Assembly: GCF_008692785.1 (NCBI RefSeq)
Contig: NZ_VXJV01000013.1
Coordinates: 1-64,000 of the forward strand
Source: Salmonella enterica subsp. diarizonae
GTDB lineage: Bacteria; Pseudomonadota; Gammaproteobacteria; Enterobacterales; Enterobacteriaceae
Length of the DNA stretch: 64,000 nt
Reading direction: 5' to 3'
Both the position numbers and the translations under genes were made by a program. Below, in pieces: positions 50,927-60,824 of the stretch. The notes beneath the pieces are model-generated. The model was not told where the DNA came from. It worked only from the letters and a program-made list of their open reading frames with translations, and ran no database searches. The stretch's first letter is position 1, and every line of letters starts with the position of its first letter.

Positions 50927-52059
50927 TTATCAATAATGTAAAACTGGTACTGGAAGATGATGTGGTACAGGGTTCGCTGGAAATGCAGGACGGAGTTATC
51001 CGTGCCTTCGCTGAAAGCCGTAGCCGCCTTCCTGCAGCGCTGGATGGCGAAGGCGGCTGGCTGCTGCCGGGGTTAATAGAGCTGCATACCGATAACCTCG
51101 ACAAATTCTTCACCCCGCGTCCTAAGGTCGACTGGCCTGCTCATTCGGCGATGAGCAGCCATGATGCGCTGATGGTCGCCAGCGGCATTACTACCGTGCT
51201 GGACGCTGTCGCCATTGGTGATGTGCGCGACGGCGGCGACCGTCTGGAAAACCTGGAGAAGATGATCAATGCCGTGGAAGAGACGCAAAAACGCGGACTC
51301 AACCGCGCCGAACATCGTTTACATCTGCGCTGCGAGCTACCGCATCACACCACCCTGCCGCTGTTTGAAAAGCTAGCCGATCGCGACGCCGTCACCCTGG
51401 TGTCGCTGATGGATCACTCGCCAGGTCAGCGCCAGTACGTCAGTCTTGAGAAATATCGCGAGTATTACCAGGGAAAATATCATCTGACCGACGACGAAAT
51501 GGATCGTTTTGAAGCGGAACAGATCGCGCTGGCCGAACGATGGTCCACCCCGAATCGTCAGTCCATCGCCGCGATGTGTCAGGCACGTCATATCGCCCTG
51601 GCAAGCCACGATGACGCCACTTACGCACATGTGCATGAATCGCATCTGATGGGCAGCGTAATCGCCGAATTTCCTACCACCTTTGAAGCCGCAAAAGCCT
51701 CACGTCAGCATGGGATGAATGTACTGATGGGCGCGCCGAATATCGTGCGCGGCGGTTCGCACTCCGGCAACGTGGCAGCCCATAAGCTGGCTGAACTGGG
51801 GCTGCTGGATATTCTCTCTTCCGACTATTACCCCGCCAGCCTGCTGGATGCGGCGTTTCGCGTCACGGATGACGCCAGTAACACGTTTACCCTGCCGCAG
51901 GCCATTTGTCTGGTAACACGCAATCCCGCGCGGGCGCTCAAGCTGGATGATCGCGGCGTCGTCGCGCAAGGGAAACGCGCCGATCTGGTGCTGGCGCACC
52001 GTAAAGGCGATCACGTCCATATCGATCATGTCTGGCGTCAGGGGAAAAGGGTGTTTTAA
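50923..52059 (+). CDS. phnM: RPnTP hydrolase PhnM
   Basis: The 378-residue amidohydrolase-fold enzyme has the metal motif [13 protein letters not shown] and later His/Asp residues in [11 protein letters not shown] and [12 protein letters not shown]. It removes pyrophosphate from ribose 1-phosphonate 5-triphosphate to give the PhnJ substrate. Confidence 0.95.
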   Translation: MIINNVKLVLEDDVVQGSLEMQDGVIRAFAESRSRLPAALDGEGGWLLPGLIELHTDNLDKFFTPRPKVDWPAHSAMSSHDALMVASGITTVLDAVAIGDVRDGGDRLENLEKMINAVEETQKRGLNRAEHRLHLRCELPHHTTLPLFEKLADRDAVTLVSLMDHSPGQRQYVSLEKYREYYQGKYHLTDDEMDRFEAEQIALAERWSTPNRQSIAAMCQARHIALASHDDATYAHVHESHLMGSVIAEFPTTFEAAKASRQHGMNVLMGAPNIVRGGSHSGNVAAHKLAELGLLDILSSDYYPASLLDAAFRVTDDASNTFTLPQAICLVTRNPARALKLDDRGVVAQGKRADLVLAHRKGDHVHIDHVWRQGKRVF

Positions 52060-52061
52060 CG

Positions 52062-52616
52062 ATGGGAAAACTGATCTGGTTAATGGGGCCATCCGGCTCC
52101 GGTAAAGACAGTTTGCTGGCGGAACTTCGTCAGCAGGAACATGAACAGTTGCTTATCGCTCACCGCTACATTACTCGGGCGGCCAATGCGGGTAATGAAA
52201 ACCATATCGCGTTGAGTGAAAAAGAGTTTTTCATTCGTGCGGGACAAAACCTGCTGGCGCTGAGCTGGTATGCTAACGGTTTTTATTACGGTCTCGGTAT
52301 TGAAATCGATCTCTGGCTGCACGCCGGTTTTGACGTGGTGGTCAACGGTTCACGCGCACATCTGCCGCAGGCGCAGGCGCGCTACGGCGTTTCTCTATTA
52401 CCGGTTTGCTTGACGGTTTCACCCGATATTTTACGCCAGCGACTGCAGATGCGCGGGCGAGAAAATGACGCCGAAATCGCCGCCCGTCTGGAGCGAGCGG
52501 CGCATTATCCGCCGTTTAACTGTCCTACCGTTAATAATGACGGAAGTTTGCTACAGTCTGTCGAAAGACTGCTCATTTTGATGGGACGTAAGGAGGAACA
52601 TTATGCCAGTCTGTGA
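52062..52616 (+). CDS. phnN: Ribose 1,5-bisphosphokinase PhnN
   Basis: The 184-residue guanylate-kinase-like enzyme begins [19 protein letters not shown] with an intact P-loop. It phosphorylates ribose 1,5-bisphosphate to PRPP, returning the C-P lyase product to metabolism. Its end overlaps phnO by 14 bases. Confidence 0.94.
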   Translation: MGKLIWLMGPSGSGKDSLLAELRQQEHEQLLIAHRYITRAANAGNENHIALSEKEFFIRAGQNLLALSWYANGFYYGLGIEIDLWLHAGFDVVVNGSRAHLPQAQARYGVSLLPVCLTVSPDILRQRLQMRGRENDAEIAARLERAAHYPPFNCPTVNNDGSLLQSVERLLILMGRKEEHYASL

Positions 52617-53037
52617 ATTACGTCGCGCAACGGCAGAGGATATCGATTCCGTTTACGCGCTTATCTGTGAGCTGAAGCAAGATGAAATTAATTATCAAGC
52701 CCTTAGAGAAGGATTCGCCGCTAACTTGCAGGACCCCCATTTTCGATATCATTTAGCGCTTTACAATGGAGAGGTGGTTGGCATGATCGGCCTGCATATA
52801 CAGTTTCACCTTCATCATGCGAACTGGATCGGCGAAATTCAGGAGCTGGTGGTGATGCCGCAGGCGCGTGGGTTGAAGGTGGGGAGCACACTGTTGGCCT
52901 GGGCGGAAGAGGAAGCGCGTCGGGCGGGCGCGGAGATGACGGAGCTTTCCACCAGCATTAAGCGCCACGACGCTCATCGATTCTATCTACGCGAAGGTTA
53001 TGCGCAGAGCCACTTCCGCTTCACCAAAATGCTGTGA
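52603..53037 (+). CDS. phnO: Aminoalkylphosphonate N-acetyltransferase PhnO
   Basis: The 144-residue GNAT enzyme starts at ATG 52603 with AGGAGG just upstream. The acetyl-CoA motif is [19 protein letters not shown]. It acetylates 1-aminoalkylphosphonates before C-P cleavage. As I recall, this gene is the one kept in S. Typhimurium, which lacks the rest of the operon. Confidence 0.94.
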   Translation: MPVCELRRATAEDIDSVYALICELKQDEINYQALREGFAANLQDPHFRYHLALYNGEVVGMIGLHIQFHLHHANWIGEIQELVVMPQARGLKVGSTLLAWAEEEARRAGAEMTELSTSIKRHDAHRFYLREGYAQSHFRFTKML

Positions 53038-53044
53038 GGCATTG

Positions 53045-53803
53045 ATGAGTTTTATCATTACGCTGACAGGCACCGGCGGCGCGCAGGGCGTACCGGCATA
53101 CGGCTGCGACTGCCCTGCCTGCCGTCGGGCGCAAATGCAGCCCCGGTTTCGCCGTCGCCCCTGTAGCGGCGTGGTCAAATTCAACGATGCCGTCACCTTG
53201 ATCGATGCGGGTCTCCACGATCTGACAGATCGCTGGCCCGCCGGCTCGTTCCGGCAGTTTTTGCTCACCCATTATCATATGGATCATGTGCAGGGATTGT
53301 TTCCGTTACGCTGGGGTGTCGGGGCATCGATCCCGGTTTATGGCCCGCCGGATGAGCAGGGGTGCGACGATCTGTTTAAGCACCCTGGCATCCTTGATTT
53401 CAGCTACACCGTTGAGCCTTTTGTAACGTTTGATTTACAGGGATTGCAGGTAACGCCACTACCGCTCAACCACTCAAAACTGACCTTTGGCTACCTGCTG
53501 GAATCGGCACACCGTCGCGTAGCATGGTTATCTGATACCGCTGGCTTACCCGATAACACCCTAAAATTTCTCCTCAACAACGCCCTACAGGTAGTCGTGA
53601 TCGACTGTAGCCATGAACCACTCCCCGCGCCGCCGCGTAACCACAACGACTTAAACAGAGTTATTGCTATTAAGGAGGTGATTCGTTGCCCGCGGGTCAT
53701 TGTTACTCATATCAGCCATCAATTTGATACGTGGATGATGGCGAACATGCTGCCTGATGGTATTGAAGCTGGCTATGACGGGATGGAAATCGTTCTGGAG
53801 TAA
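53045..53803 (+). CDS. phnP: Cyclic ribose phosphate phosphodiesterase PhnP
   Basis: ATG 53045 ([20 protein letters not shown]) gives 252 residues, 7 bases after phnO. It is a metallo-beta-lactamase fold with [12 protein letters not shown] and later WLSDTAGLP and [10 protein letters not shown] Cys cluster near the N-terminus (CDCPACRRA) is the structural zinc site. It opens ribose 1,2-cyclic phosphate 5-phosphate to ribose 1,5-bisphosphate for PhnN. Last gene of the operon; a short hairpin follows at 53803-53819. Confidence 0.94.
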   Translation: MSFIITLTGTGGAQGVPAYGCDCPACRRAQMQPRFRRRPCSGVVKFNDAVTLIDAGLHDLTDRWPAGSFRQFLLTHYHMDHVQGLFPLRWGVGASIPVYGPPDEQGCDDLFKHPGILDFSYTVEPFVTFDLQGLQVTPLPLNHSKLTFGYLLESAHRRVAWLSDTAGLPDNTLKFLLNNALQVVVIDCSHEPLPAPPRNHNDLNRVIAIKEVIRCPRVIVTHISHQFDTWMMANMLPDGIEAGYDGMEIVLE

Positions 53804-53819
53804 GCCCGCTTGTCGGGCT
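53803..53819 (+). terminator. Hairpin overlapping the phnP stop
   Basis: A 6-bp stem AGCCCG / CGGGCT with a 5-base loop marks the end of the phn operon. It lacks a clear T-tract. Confidence 0.4.
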
Positions 53820-54031
53820 CGGGTATACCTTATTTCGCCACAATCTGAAAAACAGATTTCTTGCTTTCACGCTTTAATCTTAAAAAATAAATACGCGCTG
53901 TGCTGGTGTTAATCCGCCAAAACACATTGAATATAAAAATAATAAATTCGGTTTTATGATAGCAGGGACCACCAGACCGAATTCCCTTCGAATAAATAAA
54001 TTCACTACACAAATGTTAAATGGAGACTTAT

Positions 54032-54324
54032 ATGAATAACGAGAAGTTATTCCGTTTAAGCAGGATGTTTATTGCTGTTATCTGCGCATCTGGTCTTTTT
54101 ATTCATACCGCTTTCGCGGCTGAATCTGCGAAAGATGCTACCGCCTATACCCAACAGGTTAATCAATAATACACGAAGAACCTGCCGTTCAGCGATCGGC
54201 AGGACTTTGCCGATGTGCAGCGCGGGTTTATCGCTCCCCTGCTGGGGCAGGGTATTCTAAAAACCGCCAGCGGGAAACCATTCTATCGTGCCGAAGACTA
54301 CAAATTTGATATCAACGCGCCAGC
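54032..54324 (+). pseudogene. yjcS: 5' fragment of alkyl sulfatase gene yjcS
   Basis: From ATG 54032 the frame matches the N-terminus of E. coli YjcS: signal peptide ([18 protein letters not shown]), then [12 protein letters not shown], then after an in-frame TAA at codon 46 it continues in the same frame with [23 protein letters not shown] and [12 protein letters not shown]. The match ends at about 54324 and the whole metallo-hydrolase domain is missing. The gene is inactivated both by the nonsense codon and by the deletion. Confidence 0.85.
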
Positions 54325-54822
54325 GCCCTGTTCTATCCCAGCTTTGATATCAAAGCCTTCTTTGGTCTTGATTCTATCCATCTGGATAATTTGTTTAAAA
54401 ACACCAGTAAACAAATCAACTTCATTCCGGGCTTACGCCTGCCGCTTTTCGACGGAGGACGCCTGAATGCCAACCTGGCAAGCACCAGGGCCACCAGCAA
54501 TATATTGATGGAACGGTATAACCAGTCCGTACTCAACGCCGTGCGTAATGTGGCGATCAACGGCACCCATCTGCAAACGCTTAATGATCAGCGCGCCATA
54601 CAGGCACAGCGGGTAGACGCCACGCGTTATACCCAGGCCTCCGCCGAGGCGGCGTTAAAACAGGGGCCGGGAAGTCGATTACAGGCCACCGAAGCCAGAC
54701 TTCCCGTGTTGAGCGAACAAGTTTCGCTGCTGATGTTGGATACCCTACGCATTATTCAGAGTATCCAGCTTATCAAATCACCGGGCGGCGGCTATCAGGC
54801 CGCAAAAACCGAGCAGGACTGA
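54325..54822 (+). pseudogene. mdtP: 3' fragment of multidrug outer-membrane factor mdtP
   Basis: In frame with the yjcS fragment, the sequence switches to the last third of E. coli Mdt[64 protein letters not shown] and a C-terminus GGGYQAA. The N-terminal two thirds with the lipoprotein signal are absent, so no working channel can be made. The in-frame join to yjcS would encode a chimera, were it not for the upstream stop codon. Confidence 0.85.
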
Positions 54823-55003
54823 TAAATGTCATGCGGCATTTTCTTTCGACACGTCAAAACTGACGATAGCCTGTTTTTCGTCAGGGTCTTGAGCAAAATT
54901 CGCCCGTAATATCAGGGGAAGTCCACACTAAAAAAGTGGCATAAAACATGCATACTGAGGGCGACAGCGCGTATGCGCGATTTGATTAACTGGAGCGAAA
55001 CCG

Positions 55004-57151
55004 ATGAAAAAAGTCGTCACGGTTTGCCCGTATTGCGCATCAGGTTGCAAAATCAACCTGGTGGTCGATAACGGCAAAATCGTCCGGGCTGAGGCGGCGC
55101 AGGGGAAAACCAACCAGGGTACCCTGTGTCTGAAGGGCTACTACGGCTGGGATTTTATTAATGATACCCAGATCCTGACCCCGCGCCTGAAAACCCCAAT
55201 GATCCGTCGCCAGCGTGGCGGCAAACTGGAATCTGTTTCCTGGGATGAAGCACTCAATTACGTCGCTGAACGTTTGAGCGCCATCAAAGCGAAGTACGGT
55301 CCGGATGCAATCCAGACGACCGGCTCCTCTCGCGGTACCGGAAATGAAACCAACTATGTAATGCAAAAATTCGCGCGCGCCGTTATTGGTACCAATAACG
55401 TTGACTGCTGCGCTCGCGTCTGACACGGCCCATCGGTTGCAGGTCTGCACCAATCGGTCGGTAACGGCGCAATGAGTAATGCGATTAACGAAATTGATAA
55501 CACCGATTTAGTGTTCGTCTTCGGGTATAACCCGGCGGATTCCCACCCTATCGTGGCGAATCACGTGATTAACGCTAAACGCAACGGGGCGAAAATTATC
55601 GTCTGCGATCCGCGAAAAATTGAAACCGCGCGCATCGCTGACATGCATATCGCGTTGAAAAACGGCTCGAATATCGCGCTGCTCAACGCCATGGGTCATG
55701 TCATTATTGAAGAAAACCTGTACGACAAAGCGTTTGTCGCCAGCCGTACCGAAGGTTTTGAAGAGTACCGTAAGATTGTCGAAGGCTATACGCCGGAGTC
55801 CGTCGAAGAGATTACTGGCGTGAGCGCACAGGAAATTCGTCAGGCGGCGCGGATGTATGCCAGCGCGAAAAGCGCGGCGATCTTGTGGGGTATGGGCGTC
55901 ACCCAGTTCTATCAGGGTGTGGAAACCGTGCGTTCACTGACCAGCCTCGCGATGCTGACCGGCAACCTCGGCAAACCAAGCGCGGGCGTTAACCCGGTTC
56001 GCGGCCAGAACAACGTTCAGGGCGCGTGCGATATGGGCGCGTTGCCGGATACGTATCCGGGCTACCAGTACGTTAAGTTCCCGGAAAATCGTGAGAAATT
56101 CGCTAAAGCCTGGGGCGTAGAAAGTCTGCCTGCGCATACCGGCTATCGCATCAGCGAGCTGCCGCACCGTGCGGCGCATGGCGAAGTACGCGCGGCGTAC
56201 ATTATGGGTGAAGATCCGCTGCAAACCGATGCGGAGCTCTCTGCGGTACGTAAAGCGTTTGAAGATCTGGAACTGGTCATCGTGCAGGACATCTTCATGA
56301 CCAAAACCGCGTCGGCGGCGGATGTGATTTTACCGTCTACCTCGTGGGGCGAGCATGAAGGCGTCTTCTCGGCGGCTGACCGTGGTTTCCAGCGCTTCTT
56401 TAAAGCCGTTGAGCCTAAGTGGGATCTGAAAACCGACTGGCAGATTATCAGTGAGATCGCCACCCGGATGGGCTATCCGATGCACTACAACAACACCCAG
56501 GAGATCTGGGATGAGTTGCGTCATCTGTGCCCGGATTTCTACGGGGCCACTTACGAGAAAATGGGTGAACTGGGCTATATCCAGTGGCCATGCCGTGACA
56601 CCTCGGATGCCGATCAGGGAACCTCGTACCTCTTTAAAGAGAAGTTCGATACCCCCAACGGTCTGGCGCAGTTCTTCACCTGCGACTGGGTAGCACCTAT
56701 CGATAAACTCACCGAAGAGTACCCGATGGTACTGTCGACGGTGCGCGAAGTCGGCCACTACTCCTGCCGTTCGATGACCGGTAACTGTGCAGCGCTGGCC
56801 GCGCTGGCGGACGAACCGGGCTATGCGCAAATCAATACCGCCGACGCCGCGCGTCTGGGCATTGAAGATGAAGCGCTGGTGTGGGTTCATTCGCGCAAAG
56901 GCAAAATCATCACCCGCGCGCAGGTCAGCGATCGCCCGAACAAAGGGGCGATTTACATGACCTACCAGTGGTGGATTGGCGCCTGTAACGAGCTGGTGAC
57001 TGAAAACCTAAGCCCGATTACGAAAACGCCGGAGTACAAATACTGCGCCGTACGCGTTGAGCCGATCGCCGATCAGCGAGCCGCCGAGCAGTATGTGATT
57101 GATGAGTACAACAAGCTGAAAACCCGCCTGCGCGAAAGCGCAATGGGGTGA
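55004..57151 (+). CDS. fdhF: Formate dehydrogenase H, selenoprotein FdhF
   Basis: The gene runs through an in-frame TGA at 55421-55423, read as selenocysteine 140 in CARV-U-HGPSVAG; total 715 residues, as in E. coli. N-terminal Cys ligands of the [4Fe-4S] cluster are in VCPYCASGCK with a fourth in TLCLKG. Domains binding bis-MGD follow. It oxidises formate to CO2 in the formate hydrogenlyase complex with hydrogenase 3. Separate open frames before and after the TGA are one gene. A sigma-54 promoter is expected upstream but I did not locate a clear -24/-12. Confidence 0.97.
55421..55470 (+). promoter_or_regulatory. SECIS element of fdhF
   Basis: Immediately after the TGA the sequence CGGTTGCAGGTCTGCACCAA forms the apical stem-loop (TTGCAGGTCTGCACCAA) that binds SelB in E. 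coli fdhF mRNA and directs selenocysteine insertion. The stretch is nearly the same as the E. coli element as I know it. Confidence 0.85.
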
Positions 57152-57159
57152 TGAGAATT

Positions 57160-57186
57160 GCCTGATGGCGCTACGCCTTATCAGGC
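57160..57186. repeat. REP element after fdhF
   Basis: GCCTGAT...ATCAGGC with the core GGCGCTACGCCTT is a standard REP unit 9 bases after the fdhF stop. Confidence 0.75.
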
Positions 57187-57238
57187 TTACAGGCGAACAT
57201 CTCACTGTAGGTCGGATAGGTGGCATCTTTAACATTGA

Positions 57239-57302
57239 AAACAGCCTCGTTCTGGACTGACCCCATAAAGTTGGACAGTCCATTCCAAGAGGCTGTTTTT
57301 TT
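57239..57302 (+). terminator. Nested stem-loop with T-tract before yjcO
   Basis: An outer stem ACAGCCTC / GAGGCTGT (57241-57248, 57289-57296) encloses an inner stem TGGACTG / CAGTCCA (57253-57259, 57276-57282), and a run of seven T follows. The inner loop ACCCCATAAAGTTGGA resembles IS3-family ends. It can act as an intrinsic terminator between fdhF and yjcO. Confidence 0.6.
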
Positions 57303-57354
57303 ATCCATACGATCTCTTTATACTGTCTTTTCCGTACCCTAAATAAAATTCAAA

Positions 57355-58044
57355 ATGAAACCACTTCTTGCATTGATGTTGTTTATGACATTCTTTGCCC
57401 ATGCCGCAGATCCTGAGCCAGGTAGCCAGTATTTGCAGGCAGCAGAGGCAGGTGACAGACGCGCACAATATTTTCTGGCCGACAGTTGGTTGAGCTATGG
57501 CGATTTGAACAAAGCCGAATACTGGGCGCAAAAAGCCGCCGACAATGGCGATGCTGACGCCTGCGCATTACTGGCGCAAATCAAAATCACTAATCCGGTA
57601 AGCCTGGATTATCCCGACGCGAAAAAGCTGGCTGAAAAGGCGGTAAATGCGGGCAGTAAAACGGGGGAAATTACGCTGGCGCGGATCCTGGTCAACACTC
57701 AGGCAGGACGCCCGGACTACCCAAAAGCCATCTCGCTGCTGCAAAACGCCTCTGAAGATCTGGATAACGACTCCGCGGTGGATGCGCAAATGTTGCTTGG
57801 CCTGATTTACGCCAACGGCGTGGGCATTGCCGCCGATGATGAAAAAGCCGCCTGGTATTTCAAACGCAGTTCCGCCATTTCCCGTACCGGCTATTCAGAA
57901 TACTGGGCGGGAATGATGTTTTTAAACGGTGAACCGGGCTTTATTGAAAAGAACAAGCAGAAGGCGCTGCACTGGTTGAATCAAAGCTGTCTGGAAGGGT
58001 TTGATACCGGTTGCGAAGAGTTCGAAACGCTAACGAATGGTTGA
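57355..58044 (+). CDS. yjcO: Sel1-repeat periplasmic protein YjcO
   Basis: The 229-residue protein has a Sec signal peptide (MKPLLALMLFMTFFAHA) and several Sel1-like TPR repeats (AAEAGDRRAQYFLADSWL, YWAQKAADNGDADACALLA, LLGLIYANGVGIAADDEK). Its function is unknown; Sel1 repeats mediate protein contacts. It matches E. coli YjcO in length and position. Confidence 0.9.
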   Translation: MKPLLALMLFMTFFAHAADPEPGSQYLQAAEAGDRRAQYFLADSWLSYGDLNKAEYWAQKAADNGDADACALLAQIKITNPVSLDYPDAKKLAEKAVNAGSKTGEITLARILVNTQAGRPDYPKAISLLQNASEDLDNDSAVDAQMLLGLIYANGVGIAADDEKAAWYFKRSSAISRTGYSEYWAGMMFLNGEPGFIEKNKQKALHWLNQSCLEGFDTGCEEFETLTNG

Positions 58045-58052
58045 TGTTTACT

Positions 58053-58077
58053 GCCGGATGGCGGACTGCCATCCGAC
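58053..58077. repeat. REP element between yjcO and gltP
   Basis: CGGATGGC / GCCATCCG with a 5-base centre forms an REP-type palindrome between these convergent genes. Confidence 0.7.
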
Positions 58078-58090
58078 GCTCTACCACCCA

Positions 58091-59401
58091 TTACTGGGCG
58101 GTCTTATCAAATTTCCCCAGCACATCGCGCTCGTAGGCCAGCGCTTTTTTGCGGTCAAACTTGTGTTCCCACTTGGCAATCACCAGCACCGCCAGCGCAT
58201 TGCCCACCACATTTAGCGCAGTACGCGCCATGTCGAGGATACGGTCAACACCGGCGATAAACGCCAGCCCTTCCAGCGGAATGCCCACGCTGCCCAGCGT
58301 CGCCAGTAACACCACGAAGGAAACGCCCGGCACGCCGGCAATCCCTTTCGACGTCACCATCAGCGTCAGCACCAGTACAATTTCCTGCCACAGCGACAGG
58401 TCGATACCATATAGCTGCGCGATAAAAATGGCGGCGATACTCTGATATAAAGTGGAACCGTCGAGGTTAAACGAGTAACCGGTCGGCACCACGAAGCTGG
58501 TGATAGAGGCTGGCGCGCCGTAAGCCTCCATCTTCTCGATAATGCGCGGCAGCACGCTCTCAGAGCTGGCGGTCGAGTACGCCAGAATCAATTCATCTTT
58601 CAGAATGCGAATCAGAATCCAGATACTTAACCCGCACAGGCGCGCCACGATGCCCAGCACCACCAGAGCAAAGAAAATAATGGCAAAGTGTACCAGCAGC
58701 ACCAGTTTCGCCAGCGGCCACAGCGACGCGAAACCAAAATTCGCCACCGTGACGGCGATCAGCGCAAAAACGCCCACTGGCGCATAGCGCATCACCATAT
58801 GAGTGACTTTAAACATGGTCTCAGAAATGGAACGAAATACCGTCACCAGCGGTTCGCGGTGTGTTGCCGGCAGGGACGATAACCCCAGCCCAAACAGGAC
58901 CGAGAAAAAGATAATCGGCAGCATATCCCCTTTGGCCATCGATGCGATGATATTGGTCGGCACCAGCGACAGTATCGTCCCCATCAGCCCATGCGCATGA
59001 CTTTGTACTTCCGCCGTGGTGTTCTGGTATTTCGAAATATCGACGGTCGCCAGTTGCGACATATCAATGCCTGAGCCTGGCTGAAAGACATTCGCCAGCG
59101 TAATGCCGAGGATAATCGCCACCGTGGTGATCAGTTCAAAATAGAGAATGGTTTTTGCGCCGATACGGCCTAGCTGTTTCGCATCGCCAACGCCGGCGAT
59201 GCCGACAATCAAAGTCGAGATCACGATCGGCACGACGATCATTTTAATCAGATGGATAAAGATATCGCCGGCAGGCGACAACAGATTGGCAATCAGCCAT
59301 TCACGGCTGTCACTGTGATAATGCAGATAGCTGCCCAGCAGAATGCCCAGCACCATAGCCAGCAAAATTTGCCAGGCCAGGCTGACTTTCAAGTTTTTCA
59401 T
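58091..59401 (-). CDS. gltP: Glutamate/aspartate:proton symporter GltP
   Basis: ATG 59401 (MKNLKVSLAWQILLAMVLG) gives 436 residues, one fewer than E. coli; the frame extends 15 codons upstream without conservation. It is a DAACS-family transporter: the Ser-rich re-entrant loop STASSESVLPRIIEKM and the HP2/TM8 region SFVVPTGYSFNLDGSTLYQS are intact. It imports glutamate and aspartate with protons. Confidence 0.96.
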   Translation of the reverse strand: MKNLKVSLAWQILLAMVLGILLGSYLHYHSDSREWLIANLLSPAGDIFIHLIKMIVVPIVISTLIVGIAGVGDAKQLGRIGAKTILYFELITTVAIILGITLANVFQPGSGIDMSQLATVDISKYQNTTAEVQSHAHGLMGTILSLVPTNIIASMAKGDMLPIIFFSVLFGLGLSSLPATHREPLVTVFRSISETMFKVTHMVMRYAPVGVFALIAVTVANFGFASLWPLAKLVLLVHFAIIFFALVVLGIVARLCGLSIWILIRILKDELILAYSTASSESVLPRIIEKMEAYGAPASITSFVVPTGYSFNLDGSTLYQSIAAIFIAQLYGIDLSLWQEIVLVLTLMVTSKGIAGVPGVSFVVLLATLGSVGIPLEGLAFIAGVDRILDMARTALNVVGNALAVLVIAKWEHKFDRKKALAYERDVLGKFDKTAQ

Positions 59402-59745
59402 AACAACAGACTTCCTCGATGAAGCGTTGCTCTCCGTCAAAAGCATGAGAGCAATACATACTGAAAGGGTATGATTTGTGTTGCGTTGGTTTGTAGAGTT
59501 TTTTAACGCGCATAATCAGTATCATTTGCATAGCGTCTTGCGCAACCCTTTCATAACAGGGCTTTTGGCTGCTTTTATGCATAATAACGCGAGTTTATGG
59601 CGTTAATGATGAATAACTATTTGTTATGGAAAGTTTTTTATTTCGACAAAAACGAATAATACACTGAGGTAATTAATTTTTATCCGTGATTCATTCGCCG
59701 TTTTTTTAAACAGCGCGCACGGCGCAAATCACAAAAAAGAAAAAA
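59402..59745. other. Intergenic region between gltP and nrfG
   Basis: This 344-base AT-rich gap holds the gltP promoter and the end of the nrf transcript. Beyond the 15-codon upstream extension of the gltP frame I see no gene. There is no clear terminator for nrf within it. Confidence 0.4.
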
Positions 59746-60366
59746 TTATTTCTGCCGATTTTGTAACAATTTTGCCAAATTAATGGCCTCTACCAGTTGC
59801 GCGCGGTTCACTCGCGGCGAGTTTGCATCCAGTAAGGTTTGCCACAGCGACACGGCTCGCGCATAATCCGCCTGCATAAACGCATCCGCCGCCAGCAGCA
59901 TCTGCGCGGTCACTTCTGTCGCATCCAGCGCTAACGCTTTGTTAATCATTTCACGAGTCGCAGGCGTCATATGTTGCCCGGACTGGTAATACAGCACCGT
60001 TGCCAGCGCGGCGAAAAGCTGCGCGTTATCTCCTCGCAGACGCAACGCCTGACGATATGCCAACAGCGCATTGTCATACGCATTGCGATAGAGATAATAC
60101 TCGCCCAGCCGCGCCCATTGCTCGCTATCCTGCGGATTGGCGCGGATTTTTTCTTGCAGCATGGAAAGCTGCGCCTCTGGCGTTTGCGGGTTTGTAAAGT
60201 CACGTAGCGGATCGGCCAGACGCTGTTGCTCGCTACGCACAGCCTGCCATTTCGGCGTCAACATATAGCCGCCGATACAGGCAGCCACCATCAACACCGC
60301 CGCAGCCGCCAGACGCTTTACGGGTAGCGGGCGTAATGTCGTCGTGACGTTCGCTGGCAAACTCAT
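59746..60366 (-). CDS. nrfG: Cytochrome c maturation TPR protein NrfG
   Basis: ATG 60366 gives 206 residues (E. coli 198). One N-terminal membrane helix (about 20-38, [17 protein letters not shown]) precedes TPR units ([38 protein letters not shown]). NrfG binds the C-terminus of apo-NrfA and helps NrfEF attach the special CXXCK haem of nitrite reductase. It overlaps nrfF by ATGA. Confidence 0.93.
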   Translation of the reverse strand: MSLPANVTTTLRPLPVKRLAAAAVLMVAACIGGYMLTPKWQAVRSEQQRLADPLRDFTNPQTPEAQLSMLQEKIRANPQDSEQWARLGEYYLYRNAYDNALLAYRQALRLRGDNAQLFAALATVLYYQSGQHMTPATREMINKALALDATEVTAQMLLAADAFMQADYARAVSLWQTLLDANSPRVNRAQLVEAINLAKLLQNRQK

Positions 60367-60824
60367 GTTTCCTCCTTCTCTGTACGCTGACAAATGCCGG
60401 CTCGCCAGAGAATAATACCCACCAGCAACAACAGTAGACACGGCAGCGCCCATAGCAGAAGCGTTTGCGCGGTCAGCGGCGGATCGTAGCGAACAAAATC
60501 GCCGTAACGCCGGGTCATCCAGGCGGTAATTTCCGCTTCATCTTTACCTTCCGCCACCATGGTATAGACCTGATGGCGCATACTGACCGCGACCGACGCA
60601 TTGGATTCCAGTAAATTTTGATTCTGACACTGCGGGCAGCGTAGCTGGCTGGCAACGCGCAGGGCTTTTTCCTGCTGTTGCGTGTTTTCGAAGCGCCAGG
60701 TGTCCACCACCTGAGCATGGGCAGTGAAAGCGAAGAAAAACAAGACACAGATGAAAAGTAAACGCGTTTTGCCGGATAAGGCATCCGCGACGCCATCCGG
60801 CAACGCTGTGATTAACTTACACAT
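60363..60824 (-). CDS. nrfF: Haem lyase subunit NrfF with a REP-encoded N-terminal extension
   Basis: The CcmH/NrfF domain has the redox motif [16 protein letters not shown] and two membrane parts: the signal-like helix [17 protein letters not shown] and the C-terminal helix [19 protein letters not shown]. Start ATG 60824 overlaps the nrfE stop and gives 153 residues, longer than the E. coli protein (127). The first 18 codons run through a REP palindrome (60771-60801), and no ATG lies between it and the signal helix. With NrfE and NrfG it loads the catalytic haem of NrfA. Confidence 0.88.
   Translation of the reverse strand: MCKLITALPDGVADALSGKTRLLFICVLFFFAFTAHAQVVDTWRFENTQQQEKALRVASQLRCPQCQNQNLLESNASVAVSMRHQVYTMVAEGKDEAEITAWMTRRYGDFVRYDPPLTAQTLLLWALPCLLLLLVGIILWRAGICQRTEKEET
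60771..60801. repeat. REP element inside the nrfF 5' coding region
   Basis: The palindrome GCCGGAT...ATCCGGC with the interior AAGGCATCCGCGACGCC is an enterobacterial REP unit. It is translated as about residues 8-18 of NrfF ([11 protein letters not shown]). Confidence 0.8.

Noticed and set aside
55004-57151. fdhF as a pseudogene split by a stop codon
   Set aside because: The TGA is at the selenocysteine position with an intact SECIS-like stem-loop right after it.
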